A stretch of 64,000 nucleotides of DNA, from positions 186,001-250,000 of the forward strand of contig JAHBUQ010000002.1 in the NCBI GenBank assembly GCA_019637995.1, in the 5' to 3' direction. Under the pieces are notes generated by a model, which was given only the letters and a program-made list of their open reading frames with translations, was not told the DNA's origin and ran no database searches. Shown one piece after another: positions 45,771-54,712 of the stretch. Both the position numbers and the translations under genes were made by a program. The first letter of the stretch is position 1. Each line of letters begins with the position of its first letter. This DNA is from Ignavibacteriota bacterium (lineage in GTDB: Bacteria; Bacteroidota; Ignavibacteria; Kapaibacteriales; UBA2268).

Positions 45771-46937
45771 ATGAATATTAATACCTATATAGAAAAAGGC
45801 AGAGAACTTATATTAAATGGTAATTACAACGATGCTAAAGACATTCTGATTGAATGCTTCAGAGCGGATAACAATAACCCTGACGCTATAATTTCTATTG
45901 CTGAGTGCGAAATAAAAATGGGTAACCAGCATAAAGCATTATATCTTGCCAACGAAGCAGCGAAAATTATCAAATCTCCGAAAATTGAAATAATTAAAAA
46001 TGAAATTTTTGAAATAATCAATAATTCAAGTATTTCCGAAAAATTATTGACTGTTGCTTATATTGTAAAAAATGAAGAGAATTCTCTTCCAAAATCTATA
46101 GCAAGTATAAAAAATGTCGCTGATGAAATTATTGTAGTTGATACAGGTTCAACTGATAATACAATCGAAACCGCAAAACAACTGGGAGCAAAAGTTTATT
46201 ATTTTGACTGGATAAATGACTATTCGGCAGCAAGAAACATCTCTATTAAGCATGCAACATCTAAATGGATACTATATCTTGATGCAGATGAAAGAATAAC
46301 TGAAGAAAGTAAAAATCTTATCAGAAAAACAATTCTCGAGGCATCAGAAGAAACAGGTGGTCTAATCTGTGAAATTAACAGTAATTATATCATGGATGAC
46401 GGAACTGAAGGAATTTACAATGGAAATTATCCACGTCTTTTCAGAAACATCGGGTATCCGGTTTTACACTTTTTCGGAAAAGTTCACGAACAAATCTCTC
46501 CTTCATTTATCGAAAGAGGCTATGAACTAAGTGATTCCCCGATTGTTATTGTTCATGAAGGTTATGCAATATCAAGTAGCGATCTTAAGGTCAAACTGAA
46601 CAAACACATCAAAACTTTAACCGATGACATTCAAAATGAACCATACAACGGCTACACATGGTATCAGCTTGGCAATACTTTATACCAAATGAAAAGATAC
46701 TCCGAATGCAAGGAAATTCTTGAAAACGCTCTGAAATGTGGTAATCTTACAAAATACTTATCTGCAAATACAGCGTTACTGCTTTCACGTGTTGAAGAAT
46801 TTTTGGGAGATATGAAATCAGCATTTGACTGGGCGCACGAGGCACTTAAATATATTGATAAATACCAACATGCACTTATCAGGAAAGCCGAAATACTGCA
46901 GAAACTTGGGAAATTAGATAATTTCAAAAAAAAATGA
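45771..46937 (+). CDS. Family 2 glycosyltransferase with flanking TPR-like repeats
   Basis: A 388-residue cytoplasmic protein. TPR-like repeats (about 1-80; ARELILNGNYNDAK-type) come first. A GT2 domain follows (about 90-270; LLTVAYIVKNEENSLPKSI, EIIVVDTGSTDNTIE, WILYLDADERI), of the SunS/WaaE-like kind, and further TPRs fill the C-terminus (GYTWYQLGNTLYQMKRYSECKEIL). Such fusions occur in S-linked or surface-glycan transferases. It forms a two-gene operon with the upstream enzyme. I start at the ATG at 45771; an earlier TTG overlaps the upstream stop. Its own stop lies inside a hairpin. Confidence 0.82.
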   Translation: MNINTYIEKGRELILNGNYNDAKDILIECFRADNNNPDAIISIAECEIKMGNQHKALYLANEAAKIIKSPKIEIIKNEIFEIINNSSISEKLLTVAYIVKNEENSLPKSIASIKNVADEIIVVDTGSTDNTIETAKQLGAKVYYFDWINDYSAARNISIKHATSKWILYLDADERITEESKNLIRKTILEASEETGGLICEINSNYIMDDGTEGIYNGNYPRLFRNIGYPVLHFFGKVHEQISPSFIERGYELSDSPIVIVHEGYAISSSDLKVKLNKHIKTLTDDIQNEPYNGYTWYQLGNTLYQMKRYSECKEILENALKCGNLTKYLSANTALLLSRVEEFLGDMKSAFDWAHEALKYIDKYQHALIRKAEILQKLGKLDNFKKK

Positions 46938-46962
46938 GTTATGATGATCACATCATAACTCA
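46926..46962 (-). terminator. Bidirectional hairpin terminating rpsT-tRNA and the glycosyltransferase operon
   Basis: TGAGTTATGATG (46935-46946) and CATCATAACTCA (46951-46962) form a perfect 12-bp stem with an ATCA loop. On the minus strand it is followed by nine T. The TGA stop of the glycosyltransferase is its first three bases. Confidence 0.85.
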
Positions 46963-46983
46963 AATTTATGCTTTAAAAGTTTG

Positions 46984-47057
46984 TACGCCCTAGAGGAGTC
47001 GAACCTCTAACCTTCTGATCCGTAGTCAGATACTCTATCCAATTGAGCTAAGGGCGC
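46984..47057 (-). tRNA. tRNA-Arg (anticodon ACG)
   Basis: Read on the minus strand, GCGCCCT pairs with AGGGCGT (one G-U at 1-72). A D-arm TAGCTCAATTGGATAGAG, an anticodon stem TCTGA/TCAGA with loop CTACGGA (anticodon ACG, wobble inosine expected) and a T-arm with GGTTCGACTCC complete the cloverleaf. The discriminator is A and CCA is not encoded. It lies six bases downstream of rpsT on the same strand, so it is probably processed from the rpsT transcript. Confidence 0.95.
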
Positions 47058-47063
47058 AGATAT

Positions 47064-47336
47064 TTACGCTGTCTGACCCGCAAACTTTAATTTATTTACA
47101 TGTTTAGCTAATGACGACTTTTTGTTAGCGGCTGTGTTTTTATGGATAACATTCTTAGCGCTGATTCTATCAAGAACCTTCGTAGCTAATCTGAATTTTT
47201 CCATAGCCTCTTCAAAAGTAGTAGCTTCGCGTACTGCTCTAATTGCAAATTTAGCAGTTTTTTTGTTCAGTCTGTTGTAGAGACGGCGTTTACGTGACTG
47301 TCTCATTCTTTTTAATGCTGACTTATGATGCGCCAT
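47064..47336 (-). CDS. rpsT: 30S ribosomal protein S20
   Basis: A 90-residue, very basic helical protein with the S20 signature: MAHHKSALKRMRQSRKRR at the start and KVLDRISAKNVIHKNTAANKKS in the second half. It binds 16S rRNA at the base of the 30S body. Length is typical. It is followed after six bases by tRNA-Arg and shares its terminator at 46926-46962; tsaE lies upstream on the same strand. Confidence 0.96.
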   Translation of the reverse strand: MAHHKSALKRMRQSRKRRLYNRLNKKTAKFAIRAVREATTFEEAMEKFRLATKVLDRISAKNVIHKNTAANKKSSLAKHVNKLKFAGQTA

Positions 47337-47419
47337 TTTTATCCAAAAATATAATCATTACACAAATAGAACTACAAAAATAATACTAAAATTTTTGTTG
47401 ACAAAATATTTTTTTCATT

Positions 47420-47860
47420 TTAGCATTTTTTTATCAAGATTTCTCTTTTATTTTCATCATACTCATCTGTTTTTATCTCAATAAGGTAATCAATTTCGCG
47501 CAATCTATCCTCAGCTTTTTCTGCCCACTCTATCAATTTGATACTTGTATCATCAGACAAACATTCCTCAAAGCCAATCTCCTTCAATTCTTGTTGGTCA
47601 TTAATTCTGTAAAGGTCAATATGGTAAATCATAAAAGAACCGGAAGATTTAAAACCTTCGTAACTGTTAATAATTGTAAAAGTAGGACTTGTAACTATTT
47701 CCTCAACCCCGTAAAACTCACAAATACCTTTTACAAATTCCGTTTTTCCTGCTCCAAGCTCGCCTGTTAGGGCAATAATGTTACCCTGATTTAGTCCCCT
47801 TGCAAAGTTTATTCCTGCTAAAATTGTCTCATTCTCTGAACCGGTAATAATTTTATCCAC
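47420..47860 (-). CDS. tsaE: tRNA threonylcarbamoyladenosine biosynthesis ATPase TsaE
   Basis: TsaE is the ATPase that works with TsaD and TsaB to install t6A37 in ANN-decoding tRNAs. The 146-residue protein has the P-loop GELGAGKT (about 33-40), the switch segment SPTFTIINSYEG and the HIDLYRI motif, and ends with the SIKLIEWAEKAE region, all characteristic. Length is normal. No tsaB or tsaD gene is beside it. It lies 83 bases upstream of rpsT. Confidence 0.94.
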   Translation of the reverse strand: MDKIITGSENETILAGINFARGLNQGNIIALTGELGAGKTEFVKGICEFYGVEEIVTSPTFTIINSYEGFKSSGSFMIYHIDLYRINDQQELKEIGFEECLSDDTSIKLIEWAEKAEDRLREIDYLIEIKTDEYDENKREILIKKC

Positions 47861-47994
47861 GATTTACACCTAAAATTCATTTTGTAATAATTCAAATAGC
47901 AAAAGTAATCAAACGTTTTTATATATAGAAATTTTTTCTGTTATTCATTTTGTATTACTTTTGAATCTTTAGATTAAACCAATTAAGCAAATTT

Positions 47995-49143
47995 ATGAAA
48001 TTTCTGACTTTGAAACCTATATTTTTATCAGTATATCTGATCACCATAATTTTAGTATCATGCGATAACGGCACAAAACCTACCGATCATGTCGCAAATG
48101 AAAAAACCTCAGCAATCCTTGATAATATTGGTGACTCGCTTATAAGCCGAATTGTCATCAATAATGTCAACAAATCTGTTCCTGGCGTATTAATAGGTGC
48201 TACAAATCCTGACAATAATTTCAGCTACCTGAAAGCATTTGGAAAATCTGATATTGCAAGCAATCAGCCATTATTCAGAGGTGATTTATTCCGCATTGGA
48301 GGTCTGACGCATACCTTCATCTCAACATTAGTTTTTAAATTAGTTGAGCAAGGTACTCTTGGACTTGATGACCCGATAAATAAGTACCTTCAGGTGCCTC
48401 ACAGCGGAAGTATTTTGACAATCAGACACCTTCTGTCAATGAAATCAGGTTTGCCCGATTACACAGACTCTATCAATTACTATTTAACTGAAAATCCCAA
48501 AAGAAAATTTTCTCAGGAGCAGTTACTAAATTTTACATTCAACGCTATGCCTCTATCATACCCCGGGCAAAAATTACATTTTGCACTTTCAAATTATTTT
48601 GTTTTGGGTGTGATTATCGAAAAAGCTACAGGCAACAGTTTGGAGGATGAACTCAAAAAAAACATTATCGAGCCTTTAGGACTTAGTGATACATTTTTCA
48701 ACTCTGAATCTGATTTCTTGGGAAGAACTCACGCAAGAGGTTATGAATTCGACGAGTTCAATAATCTTGAGGATGTTACAGATAAATATAATTATTCGTG
48801 GGCTTGGGGAAGTGCAAATATAATTTCAGATACTCGGGATTTGATGAAATGGGCTGAGGCATTCACCTCCGGACGTTTAATATCCCAAGAGTCGCTTGCT
48901 ATTATGAAAAAATTTGAAGTAATGCAAAACGATTCTCAATACAAGCTTTTTATGGGTTCCGGAATGATGCAAATTGGACCTTTCATCGGATACACAGGTT
49001 CGATAAACGGATTTTATACACACTTATATCATTTGCCTTCAAAAGGAATAACGATTCTGATAACAACAAATTCACCAAATGATAATTCAGCACTATTTAT
49101 TAGAATTGCCGAACTAATCATTCCCGGGGTTAAATATAATTAA
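47995..49143 (+). CDS. Beta-lactamase-fold lipoprotein, probable pseudoenzyme
   Basis: A 382-residue lipoprotein (lipobox LVSC, Cys23) with the serine beta-lactamase/DD-peptidase fold of the AmpC/EstB branch: FRIGGLTHTF (99-108), LTIRHLLSMKSGLPDY, SYPGQKLHFALSNYFVLG and a late YTGSINGFY. The catalytic SxxK reads G103-x-x-H106. The tyrosine of the YxN motif is replaced, with FAL at 196-198. Serine nucleophile, lysine and tyrosine are thus all missing, while the surrounding fold motifs and reading frame are intact. A binding rather than hydrolytic role is likely (inference). A TACTTTTG box at 47956-47963 may be its promoter. Confidence 0.8.
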   Translation: MKFLTLKPIFLSVYLITIILVSCDNGTKPTDHVANEKTSAILDNIGDSLISRIVINNVNKSVPGVLIGATNPDNNFSYLKAFGKSDIASNQPLFRGDLFRIGGLTHTFISTLVFKLVEQGTLGLDDPINKYLQVPHSGSILTIRHLLSMKSGLPDYTDSINYYLTENPKRKFSQEQLLNFTFNAMPLSYPGQKLHFALSNYFVLGVIIEKATGNSLEDELKKNIIEPLGLSDTFFNSESDFLGRTHARGYEFDEFNNLEDVTDKYNYSWAWGSANIISDTRDLMKWAEAFTSGRLISQESLAIMKKFEVMQNDSQYKLFMGSGMMQIGPFIGYTGSINGFYTHLYHLPSKGITILITTNSPNDNSALFIRIAELIIPGVKYN

Positions 49144-49233
49144 ATATATGAATATATTATTATTTGTCCTTGTAACTTTTCAAACAAAAAATGCGTTATA
49201 GATATTTTAAATTTGCAATTTGGAGAAACTATT

Positions 49234-51309
49234 TTGAAAAATCTTATTGGGATATTAATAATTTTATTTTCATTCGGTCATATTTATAGTCAGGACGCTA
49301 AGATGCGTGCAAAAGAAAATCTGAAAAGGATGTCAGCAGAAGAGAAAATCAAGCTGATTTCTCCCAAAAAAATACCGATTGAAAAAGAAATAGAATATAA
49401 CCGGAATCTAAATTTAATTAATAAAAATAATATATCAGAACCTAAGTGGCTTTCTTCAGGTATTGAAATGGATTCTCTGCCGAACAATTTCCGAATTGCT
49501 GCCGAGTTTGAAGAATTACAAGCTGTACTGATATCCTGGCCCTCATTTGCGTTTGATTCTCTTGGCAATAATTTGGAAGCATTTACACCAGGAGTTGGAT
49601 TTTATTGGTGGCAGGATGAATTTGACCAATGGAAAAGCGAACTTAGGGATATTGCCGGCTATGTATTAGATTTAGATGATGACAGCGAATACCCGTTACC
49701 GAAAATTTGGTCGAAGTTAGCTGATGTAATCCAAAAGGAAACTAAAGTATGGATTCGTGTTACACCAATAGCAGATACTACTGAAATTATAAATTATATG
49801 GCTGCAAAAGGAACTCCACTTTATAATTATGAATTTATCGAAGACACAGACGGACAGAATGAATTTTGGATGCGTGATTTCGGTCCGTTTGGTGCTTATC
49901 GTGAGGATAATGACAGTTTGTTTTTTGTTGTTACCCGATATTATCCGCAAAGACCTATTGATGATGATTTCCCAATTAATCTTGCCTTCCGGAAAGGAAT
50001 ACCTTATTATCAATCATCACTTGAGATAGAAGCCGGCAATTTTATGACTGACGGTCATGGTAACTCAGTAGTTGGCAACGTATTATATTTTGCCAATAAC
50101 GACACTTACGGCCATGCTATGACGGAAAAAAAACCTATGAATGCAGTTGAAGTAAATGCCGAATTTGCAAAAATTTTTAATACTAATCAAAGTATAGTTT
50201 TGCAATCACTTAGATGTGATGGCGGTACCGGCCATATAGATATATATTCCAAATATGTAAATGACGAAGATATTCTCATAACTAAGTATCCTTCAGCATT
50301 TAATAAAGTGCAATTTCCTGATTATCAAACAGTATTGAACAACCGAAAGGAAATCGAAAATCATAACAATTATTACGACCGAAAATTCAGATTTCTTGAA
50401 GTTCCATTACCTACTGATGATGACGGCAGATATAACAGAACAACATGCAATACATTCAATCGTGATGCCCGCGGCTATATTAATGGATTGCTTGTAAATA
50501 AAACATTTATATTTCCATCCTATTCAGATGATGAATCCGGAAATTCTGAAGGTGATGCAGAAGCTACAGATATCATTAAATCACTAATGCCGGGCTATAA
50601 TGTTGTTCCGATTGATTCCAGACTACTGACACCATTGGGAGGTGCAGTACATTGTATAACAATGCAAGTACCCGCAGAAAATCCTGTACTTATCAAACAT
50701 GCAAAATATTATGGTGAGTATTATATTAACGATATCCTTCAAGATGATAACAAAATATTATTTGCCGGCTCGGCAAGGAATAAATCAGGATTCAAGACAG
50801 GTATATTGCACTATAGATGCACAAATGGCGAGTGGTCTGAGATTGAATTGGAATTGACTCCATCAGAAAGTGGCTCGGATATGGAATTTGATTTTTTTGC
50901 TTCAATCGGGTTTGAAGAAATTGAATGTGGTTTCAATAATGAAATCGATTATTATTTCGAATTTGAAACTAATAACGGAAAAACCGCTCACAAACCAATT
51001 ACCGCACCTGAAGGTTATTTCAGCTTTTCGGTGACAAATTCGGTATCAAGTGTAGAAGAATTATTCAGCAGTAATGATTTCAAATTATATCCAAGTCCTG
51101 CAAGTGATTTCATCACAATATCCATCAGCAACAGTGGGCTACGCCAGTTTAATGAAAATGATAAAATTCAGATATACGATGTACTTGGCTTAGAAGTAGT
51201 TCAATCATCTCTGATTGGTGGCAACATCCGAATAGACATTTCTCATCTTCAAACAGGAGTGTATTTCGTAAGAATTGGAAATAATGTAGAGAAACTTATA
51301 AAAATGTAA
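49234..51309 (+). CDS. Secreted PPAD-like arginine deiminase with a T9SS sorting domain
   Basis: A 691-residue protein of the agmatine deiminase/PPAD superfamily. Signal peptide first, then the guanidino-group-modifying fold with Asp215 (WMRDFGPF), His334-Asp336 (GHIDIYSKY), an Asn in YINGLLVNKTF and the nucleophile Cys474 (GGAVHCITM). Arg240 in QRPIDDDFP aligns with a substrate-carboxylate arginine of Porphyromonas gingivalis PPAD; the second one is replaced by Pro. An Ig-like domain follows (about 555-635), then a type A sorting domain (LYPSPASDFITI). This is the PPAD domain order. Likely reaction: citrullination of arginine or hydrolysis of an agmatine-like guanidine outside the cell. The start is a TTG at 49234 with GGAG 8 bases upstream. 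Confidence 0.82.
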   Translation: MKNLIGILIILFSFGHIYSQDAKMRAKENLKRMSAEEKIKLISPKKIPIEKEIEYNRNLNLINKNNISEPKWLSSGIEMDSLPNNFRIAAEFEELQAVLISWPSFAFDSLGNNLEAFTPGVGFYWWQDEFDQWKSELRDIAGYVLDLDDDSEYPLPKIWSKLADVIQKETKVWIRVTPIADTTEIINYMAAKGTPLYNYEFIEDTDGQNEFWMRDFGPFGAYREDNDSLFFVVTRYYPQRPIDDDFPINLAFRKGIPYYQSSLEIEAGNFMTDGHGNSVVGNVLYFANNDTYGHAMTEKKPMNAVEVNAEFAKIFNTNQSIVLQSLRCDGGTGHIDIYSKYVNDEDILITKYPSAFNKVQFPDYQTVLNNRKEIENHNNYYDRKFRFLEVPLPTDDDGRYNRTTCNTFNRDARGYINGLLVNKTFIFPSYSDDESGNSEGDAEATDIIKSLMPGYNVVPIDSRLLTPLGGAVHCITMQVPAENPVLIKHAKYYGEYYINDILQDDNKILFAGSARNKSGFKTGILHYRCTNGEWSEIELELTPSESGSDMEFDFFASIGFEEIECGFNNEIDYYFEFETNNGKTAHKPITAPEGYFSFSVTNSVSSVEELFSSNDFKLYPSPASDFITISISNSGLRQFNENDKIQIYDVLGLEVVQSSLIGGNIRIDISHLQTGVYFVRIGNNVEKLIKM

Positions 51310-51442
51310 TACATCTCAATATGGAAAGTTAAAGTTGAAATGGAAGTGATAAATTATGTATTACGATGCAATATAACAGAATCATGGTTTTCTGGATAAT
51401 AAAAAAATTCATTCATAAATCAGATAATTCCGAACTAAAATC

Positions 51443-51492
51443 GAAACTTTGTGGCTCTGAAAGCTATTAAACTTAAAGAGTCACAAAGTTTC
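51443..51492. terminator. Long hairpin between convergent PPAD-like and fumC genes
   Basis: GAAACTTTGTGGCTCT and AGAGTCACAAAGTTTC form a 16-bp stem with one G-U. It is bounded by AT-rich sequence on both sides (TTTATTC to the right), and probably ends transcripts from both directions. Confidence 0.65.
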
Positions 51493-51519
51493 ACTAATTT
51501 ATTCTTATTTCAAAAACTA

Positions 51520-52917
51520 TTAATTCTTAATATTGGGTCCTAACATATCTTCCGGACGAACAAGTTCATCAAATTTTTCAGATGTAAGAAGCCCTAATTC
51601 GACAGCAGCTTCTTTTAATGTGCCACCTGTTTGATGAGCATTCTTTGCTATTTTAGCAGCGTTATCATAACCAATATGGGGATTCAGAGCAGTAACAAGC
51701 ATCAAAGTATTTTCAACGAAGTACTTGATTTTAACTTTATTCGGTTCAATACCAACAGCACAATGCTCATTGAACATTTTGCAACTATCTGCAAGGAGGC
51801 GTGCAGACTGAAGGAAATTATAAATAATTACGGGCTTAAATACATTCAGTTCGAAATTGCCTTGCGAGCCACCAAAATTAATTGCAGCATCATTGCCCAT
51901 AACCTGTACAGCGACCATCGTCATTGCTTCAGACTGAGTAGGATTAACCTTGCCCGGCATAATTGATGACCCCGGTTCATTCTCCGGAATTGTCAGTTCA
52001 CCAAATCCGCAGCGCGGACCGGATGCCATCCAGCGTATATCATTAGCTATTTTCATCAGAGATGCTGCAAGAGTTTTGAGAGCGCCGTGAGCAAATACCA
52101 GCGCATCATGCGTCGCAAGTGCTTCAAATTTGTTCGGGGCACTTACAAATGGCAAACCTGTAAGCTCAGCAATTTTCTCAGCTGATTTCACCGCAAAATC
52201 AGGATGTGCATTAAGTCCTGTACCAACTGCCGTACCACCTAATGCAAGCTTGTAAATACCCGGAAGTACGATATAAATTCTCTCAACCGCATCCTCAAGC
52301 TGGCGAACGTAGGCTGAAAATTCCTGTCCGAGACTTAGGGGCACAGCATCCATCAGATGAGTTCTGCCTACTTTGATTATTTCATTAAATTCTTCGGTTT
52401 TTTTTTGGAAAGTATATTTCAACTCTTCAACAGCAGGAATCAATCTTAGATTTAGAATCTCTGCGGCAGCTATGTGCATCGCAGTCGGGAATGTGTCATT
52501 AGAGCTTTGGGATTTGTTTACATCATCATTTGGATGCACAGGCTTTTTGCTGCCCATTTCTCCACCAGCCATCTCAATAGCGCGATTTGAAATGACTTCG
52601 TTAGTATTCATATTTGATTGTGTGCCTGAGCCTGTTTGCCATATCGAAAGAGGAAAATGTGAATCAAGTTTGCCTTCGATAACTTCATCGGCTGCAAGAA
52701 CAATCAAATCAGCTTTTTCCTGAGGAAGTACTCCTAATTCAGCATTTGTTAGTGCTGCGGCTTTTTTGAGTATGCCCATTCCGCGTATAACTTCACGAGG
52801 CATTTTCTCTGTGCCAATATCAAAATGAATTAATGACCTTGCGGACTGAGCTCCCCAATATACATTTGAAGGAACCTGAATTTCGCCCATTGAATCTTTT
52901 TCAATTCTAAATGACAT
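51520..52917 (-). CDS. fumC: Fumarate hydratase class II
   Basis: Interconverts fumarate and malate in the TCA cycle without an iron-sulfur cluster. The 465-residue protein has the superfamily signature [13 protein letters not shown], the [14 protein letters not shown] substrate loop, the [11 protein letters not shown] region with [14 protein letters not shown] and the [17 protein letters not shown] segment containing the catalytic histidine. Length and all motifs match FumC; aspartase is the nearest alternative, and its typical residues are not seen. It is a single gene with a shared hairpin terminator. Confidence 0.95.
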   Translation of the reverse strand: MSFRIEKDSMGEIQVPSNVYWGAQSARSLIHFDIGTEKMPREVIRGMGILKKAAALTNAELGVLPQEKADLIVLAADEVIEGKLDSHFPLSIWQTGSGTQSNMNTNEVISNRAIEMAGGEMGSKKPVHPNDDVNKSQSSNDTFPTAMHIAAAEILNLRLIPAVEELKYTFQKKTEEFNEIIKVGRTHLMDAVPLSLGQEFSAYVRQLEDAVERIYIVLPGIYKLALGGTAVGTGLNAHPDFAVKSAEKIAELTGLPFVSAPNKFEALATHDALVFAHGALKTLAASLMKIANDIRWMASGPRCGFGELTIPENEPGSSIMPGKVNPTQSEAMTMVAVQVMGNDAAINFGGSQGNFELNVFKPVIIYNFLQSARLLADSCKMFNEHCAVGIEPNKVKIKYFVENTLMLVTALNPHIGYDNAAKIAKNAHQTGGTLKEAAVELGLLTSEKFDELVRPEDMLGPNIKN

Positions 52918-53063
52918 ATTTTTACCTTTTGCAAATTGTTTAAATTAACATTAAAGAATTTCTAAAAGTAAGATTTTTTTTGCATTTGACAAAACATATA
53001 TTAAACTTAATATGTATTTTTGTAGATATATTTTTACAAAAAGATTATAATTGGGTGTTAAAA

Positions 53064-53318
53064 ATGGATGTTGTTTCAATTTATGGCTATCTTGGGGCTA
53101 CCTGTACAACTGTGAGCTTTATACCACAAATTATTAAAATACTTAAAGAAAAAGAAGCAAAAGATATTTCAATCGGTATGTATCTAATATTCACTTTTGG
53201 AGTGATGATGTGGCTGGTCTATGGCATTTTACTCAATGAATATCCCATCATTATTGCAAATACACTTACTTTGTCTTTCGCTGTAACAATACTAATTTTA
53301 AAAAATAAATACGGATAA
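53064..53318 (+). CDS. SemiSWEET sugar transporter
   Basis: An 84-residue protein with three hydrophobic helices in MtN3/SWEET order: GYLGATCTTVSFIPQIIKILKEKEAKDIS (PQ-loop motif; about 8-36 in total), the second helix MYLIFTFGVMMWLVYGILL and the third IIIANTLTLSFAVTILIL. SemiSWEETs dimerise to form a sugar channel. The ATG at 53064 gives the normal length of about 85; the longer frame from 52980 adds 28 residues not found in the family. A TATTTTTG element at 53015-53022 may be the -7 box. Confidence 0.88.
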   Translation: MDVVSIYGYLGATCTTVSFIPQIIKILKEKEAKDISIGMYLIFTFGVMMWLVYGILLNEYPIIIANTLTLSFAVTILILKNKYG

Positions 53319-53560
53319 TTTTTTTTCTATCAAATAGGAATTCGGATTTATTTAAAAAGCTGTAAATTGCAACTCAGATTGAGAATAATTCTACGAATTA
53401 ATTGAGTTACTTAACTATTTTCAATATTGAAAAAATTTATGACTTTATTCGTAATTGTTTCCTTCGAGTTGTATTTCATGCATACTTTACAAATATTTAA
53501 TAAATTTGTAGTCTTATCGTATTAATAATATTAATTACGAAACAATAATCAGGCTGATTA

Positions 53561-54712
53561 ATGATATATCTAAATAATTCATCTACAGGTTATCCTAAAC
53601 CGGAAAGTGTTCTTAGAGCTGTGAATGACTTGCTTGCTTCACCTCCTTATAATTATGGTAGAACAGGTTTAAGTCGTGGTGATAAAAATCTGGTTAATGA
53701 CACGCGAGGTTTAGTATCTGAATTTTTTAATGCTTCGGATGAATATTTTACAATCTTCACTTCCGGAAGCACAGAAGCACTTAATCTTGTTATCAAAGGA
53801 TTAGATTTGAAAGGGAAGCATGTAATTATTTCAGCAACCGAACATAATTCAGTAATCAGACCACTTATGCAATTGCAGAAAGAAGGAATACTTGAAATCA
53901 GCATAGCGGAGTGTGATGATTTTGGATATGTCACACCACAAAATATTGAAAAATTAATTACTGAAAATACTGCATTAATTTGCATAAATCATTGCTCAAA
54001 TGTTACGGGCACAATTCAAGATGTGAAAAGCATAGCCCATATTGCACATAGTCATTCAGCATTGCTACTTGTTGATGGATCTCAATCGGCAGGATTATTT
54101 ACAATTGATTTACAGGATATTAATCCTGACTTTTTCTGTTTTACGGCTCATAAATCATTAGCAGGAATTCAGGGTACGGGAGGATTAATTTTCAGAAAAA
54201 GTATTGAACTTAAACCTCTTAAGCAAGGTGGTACAGGTACACAAAGTCACTTGCTTGAGCAGCCGGATTCACTTCCATACAAGTACGAATCAGGAACAAT
54301 GAATTTATACGGGATTGCTGCTTTGGAAGCCGGAATAAAGTGGATAATGAACATTGGTATTGATAATATTCGGAAGCATAAACAAATTGTTTCTAAAATA
54401 ATTATTGAAAATTTGAAATCAATTGATGGGTTGAATTTGATTTTTAATGAAAATCACTTTAGCGGTTCAATCATCAGTATGACAATCAGGGACGTAAATA
54501 TTGATGAAGTCAATTATGTACTTACTAATTCCTACGACATTTCTGTACGCTCAGGGCTTCACTGTGCCCCGCTTATACATAAATTTATCGGTTCTGAAAA
54601 CGGTGGCACGCTTCGGGCAAGCCCTTCATATTTTACAACAATCAAGGAAGCCGAAAAATTCTCGGAAGCTATGAAAGTAATCATCAATTCGCTTCGTAGG
54701 GCTAATGACTAA
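53561..54712 (+). CDS. Class V aminotransferase / cysteine desulfurase-family protein
   Basis: A 383-residue PLP enzyme of the cysteine-desulfurase-like EF2568 branch. It has MIYLNNSSTGYPKPESV at the N-terminus, TSGSTEALN, NHCSNVTGTI, LLVDGSQSAG, the PLP lysine in TAHKSLAGIQGTGG and a C-terminal RSGLHCAPLIH with a cysteine in the position of the SufS-like persulfide loop. It may mobilise sulfur from cysteine or act as a selenocysteine lyase-like enzyme; the physiological substrate is unknown. No iscU, sufU or suf genes are adjacent. The 3' end overlaps the convergent TPR gene by four bases. TAAATTTG at 53501-53508 is a possible -7 element. Confidence 0.82.
   Translation: MIYLNNSSTGYPKPESVLRAVNDLLASPPYNYGRTGLSRGDKNLVNDTRGLVSEFFNASDEYFTIFTSGSTEALNLVIKGLDLKGKHVIISATEHNSVIRPLMQLQKEGILEISIAECDDFGYVTPQNIEKLITENTALICINHCSNVTGTIQDVKSIAHIAHSHSALLLVDGSQSAGLFTIDLQDINPDFFCFTAHKSLAGIQGTGGLIFRKSIELKPLKQGGTGTQSHLLEQPDSLPYKYESGTMNLYGIAALEAGIKWIMNIGIDNIRKHKQIVSKIIIENLKSIDGLNLIFNENHFSGSIISMTIRDVNIDEVNYVLTNSYDISVRSGLHCAPLIHKFIGSENGGTLRASPSYFTTIKEAEKFSEAMKVIINSLRRAND

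Noticed and set aside
49213..49233. An earlier TTG start for the PPAD-like protein
   Set aside because: It would place the GGAG ribosome site inside the coding region and put seven residues before an otherwise clean signal peptide.
52980..53063. A longer SemiSWEET start and a TTGACA element at 52986-52991 as a sigma-70 promoter
   Set aside because: The extra 28 residues are absent from SemiSWEETs, and no good -10 hexamer lies 16-18 bases after TTGACA; the organism otherwise shows TTTG/TAnnTTTG promoters.
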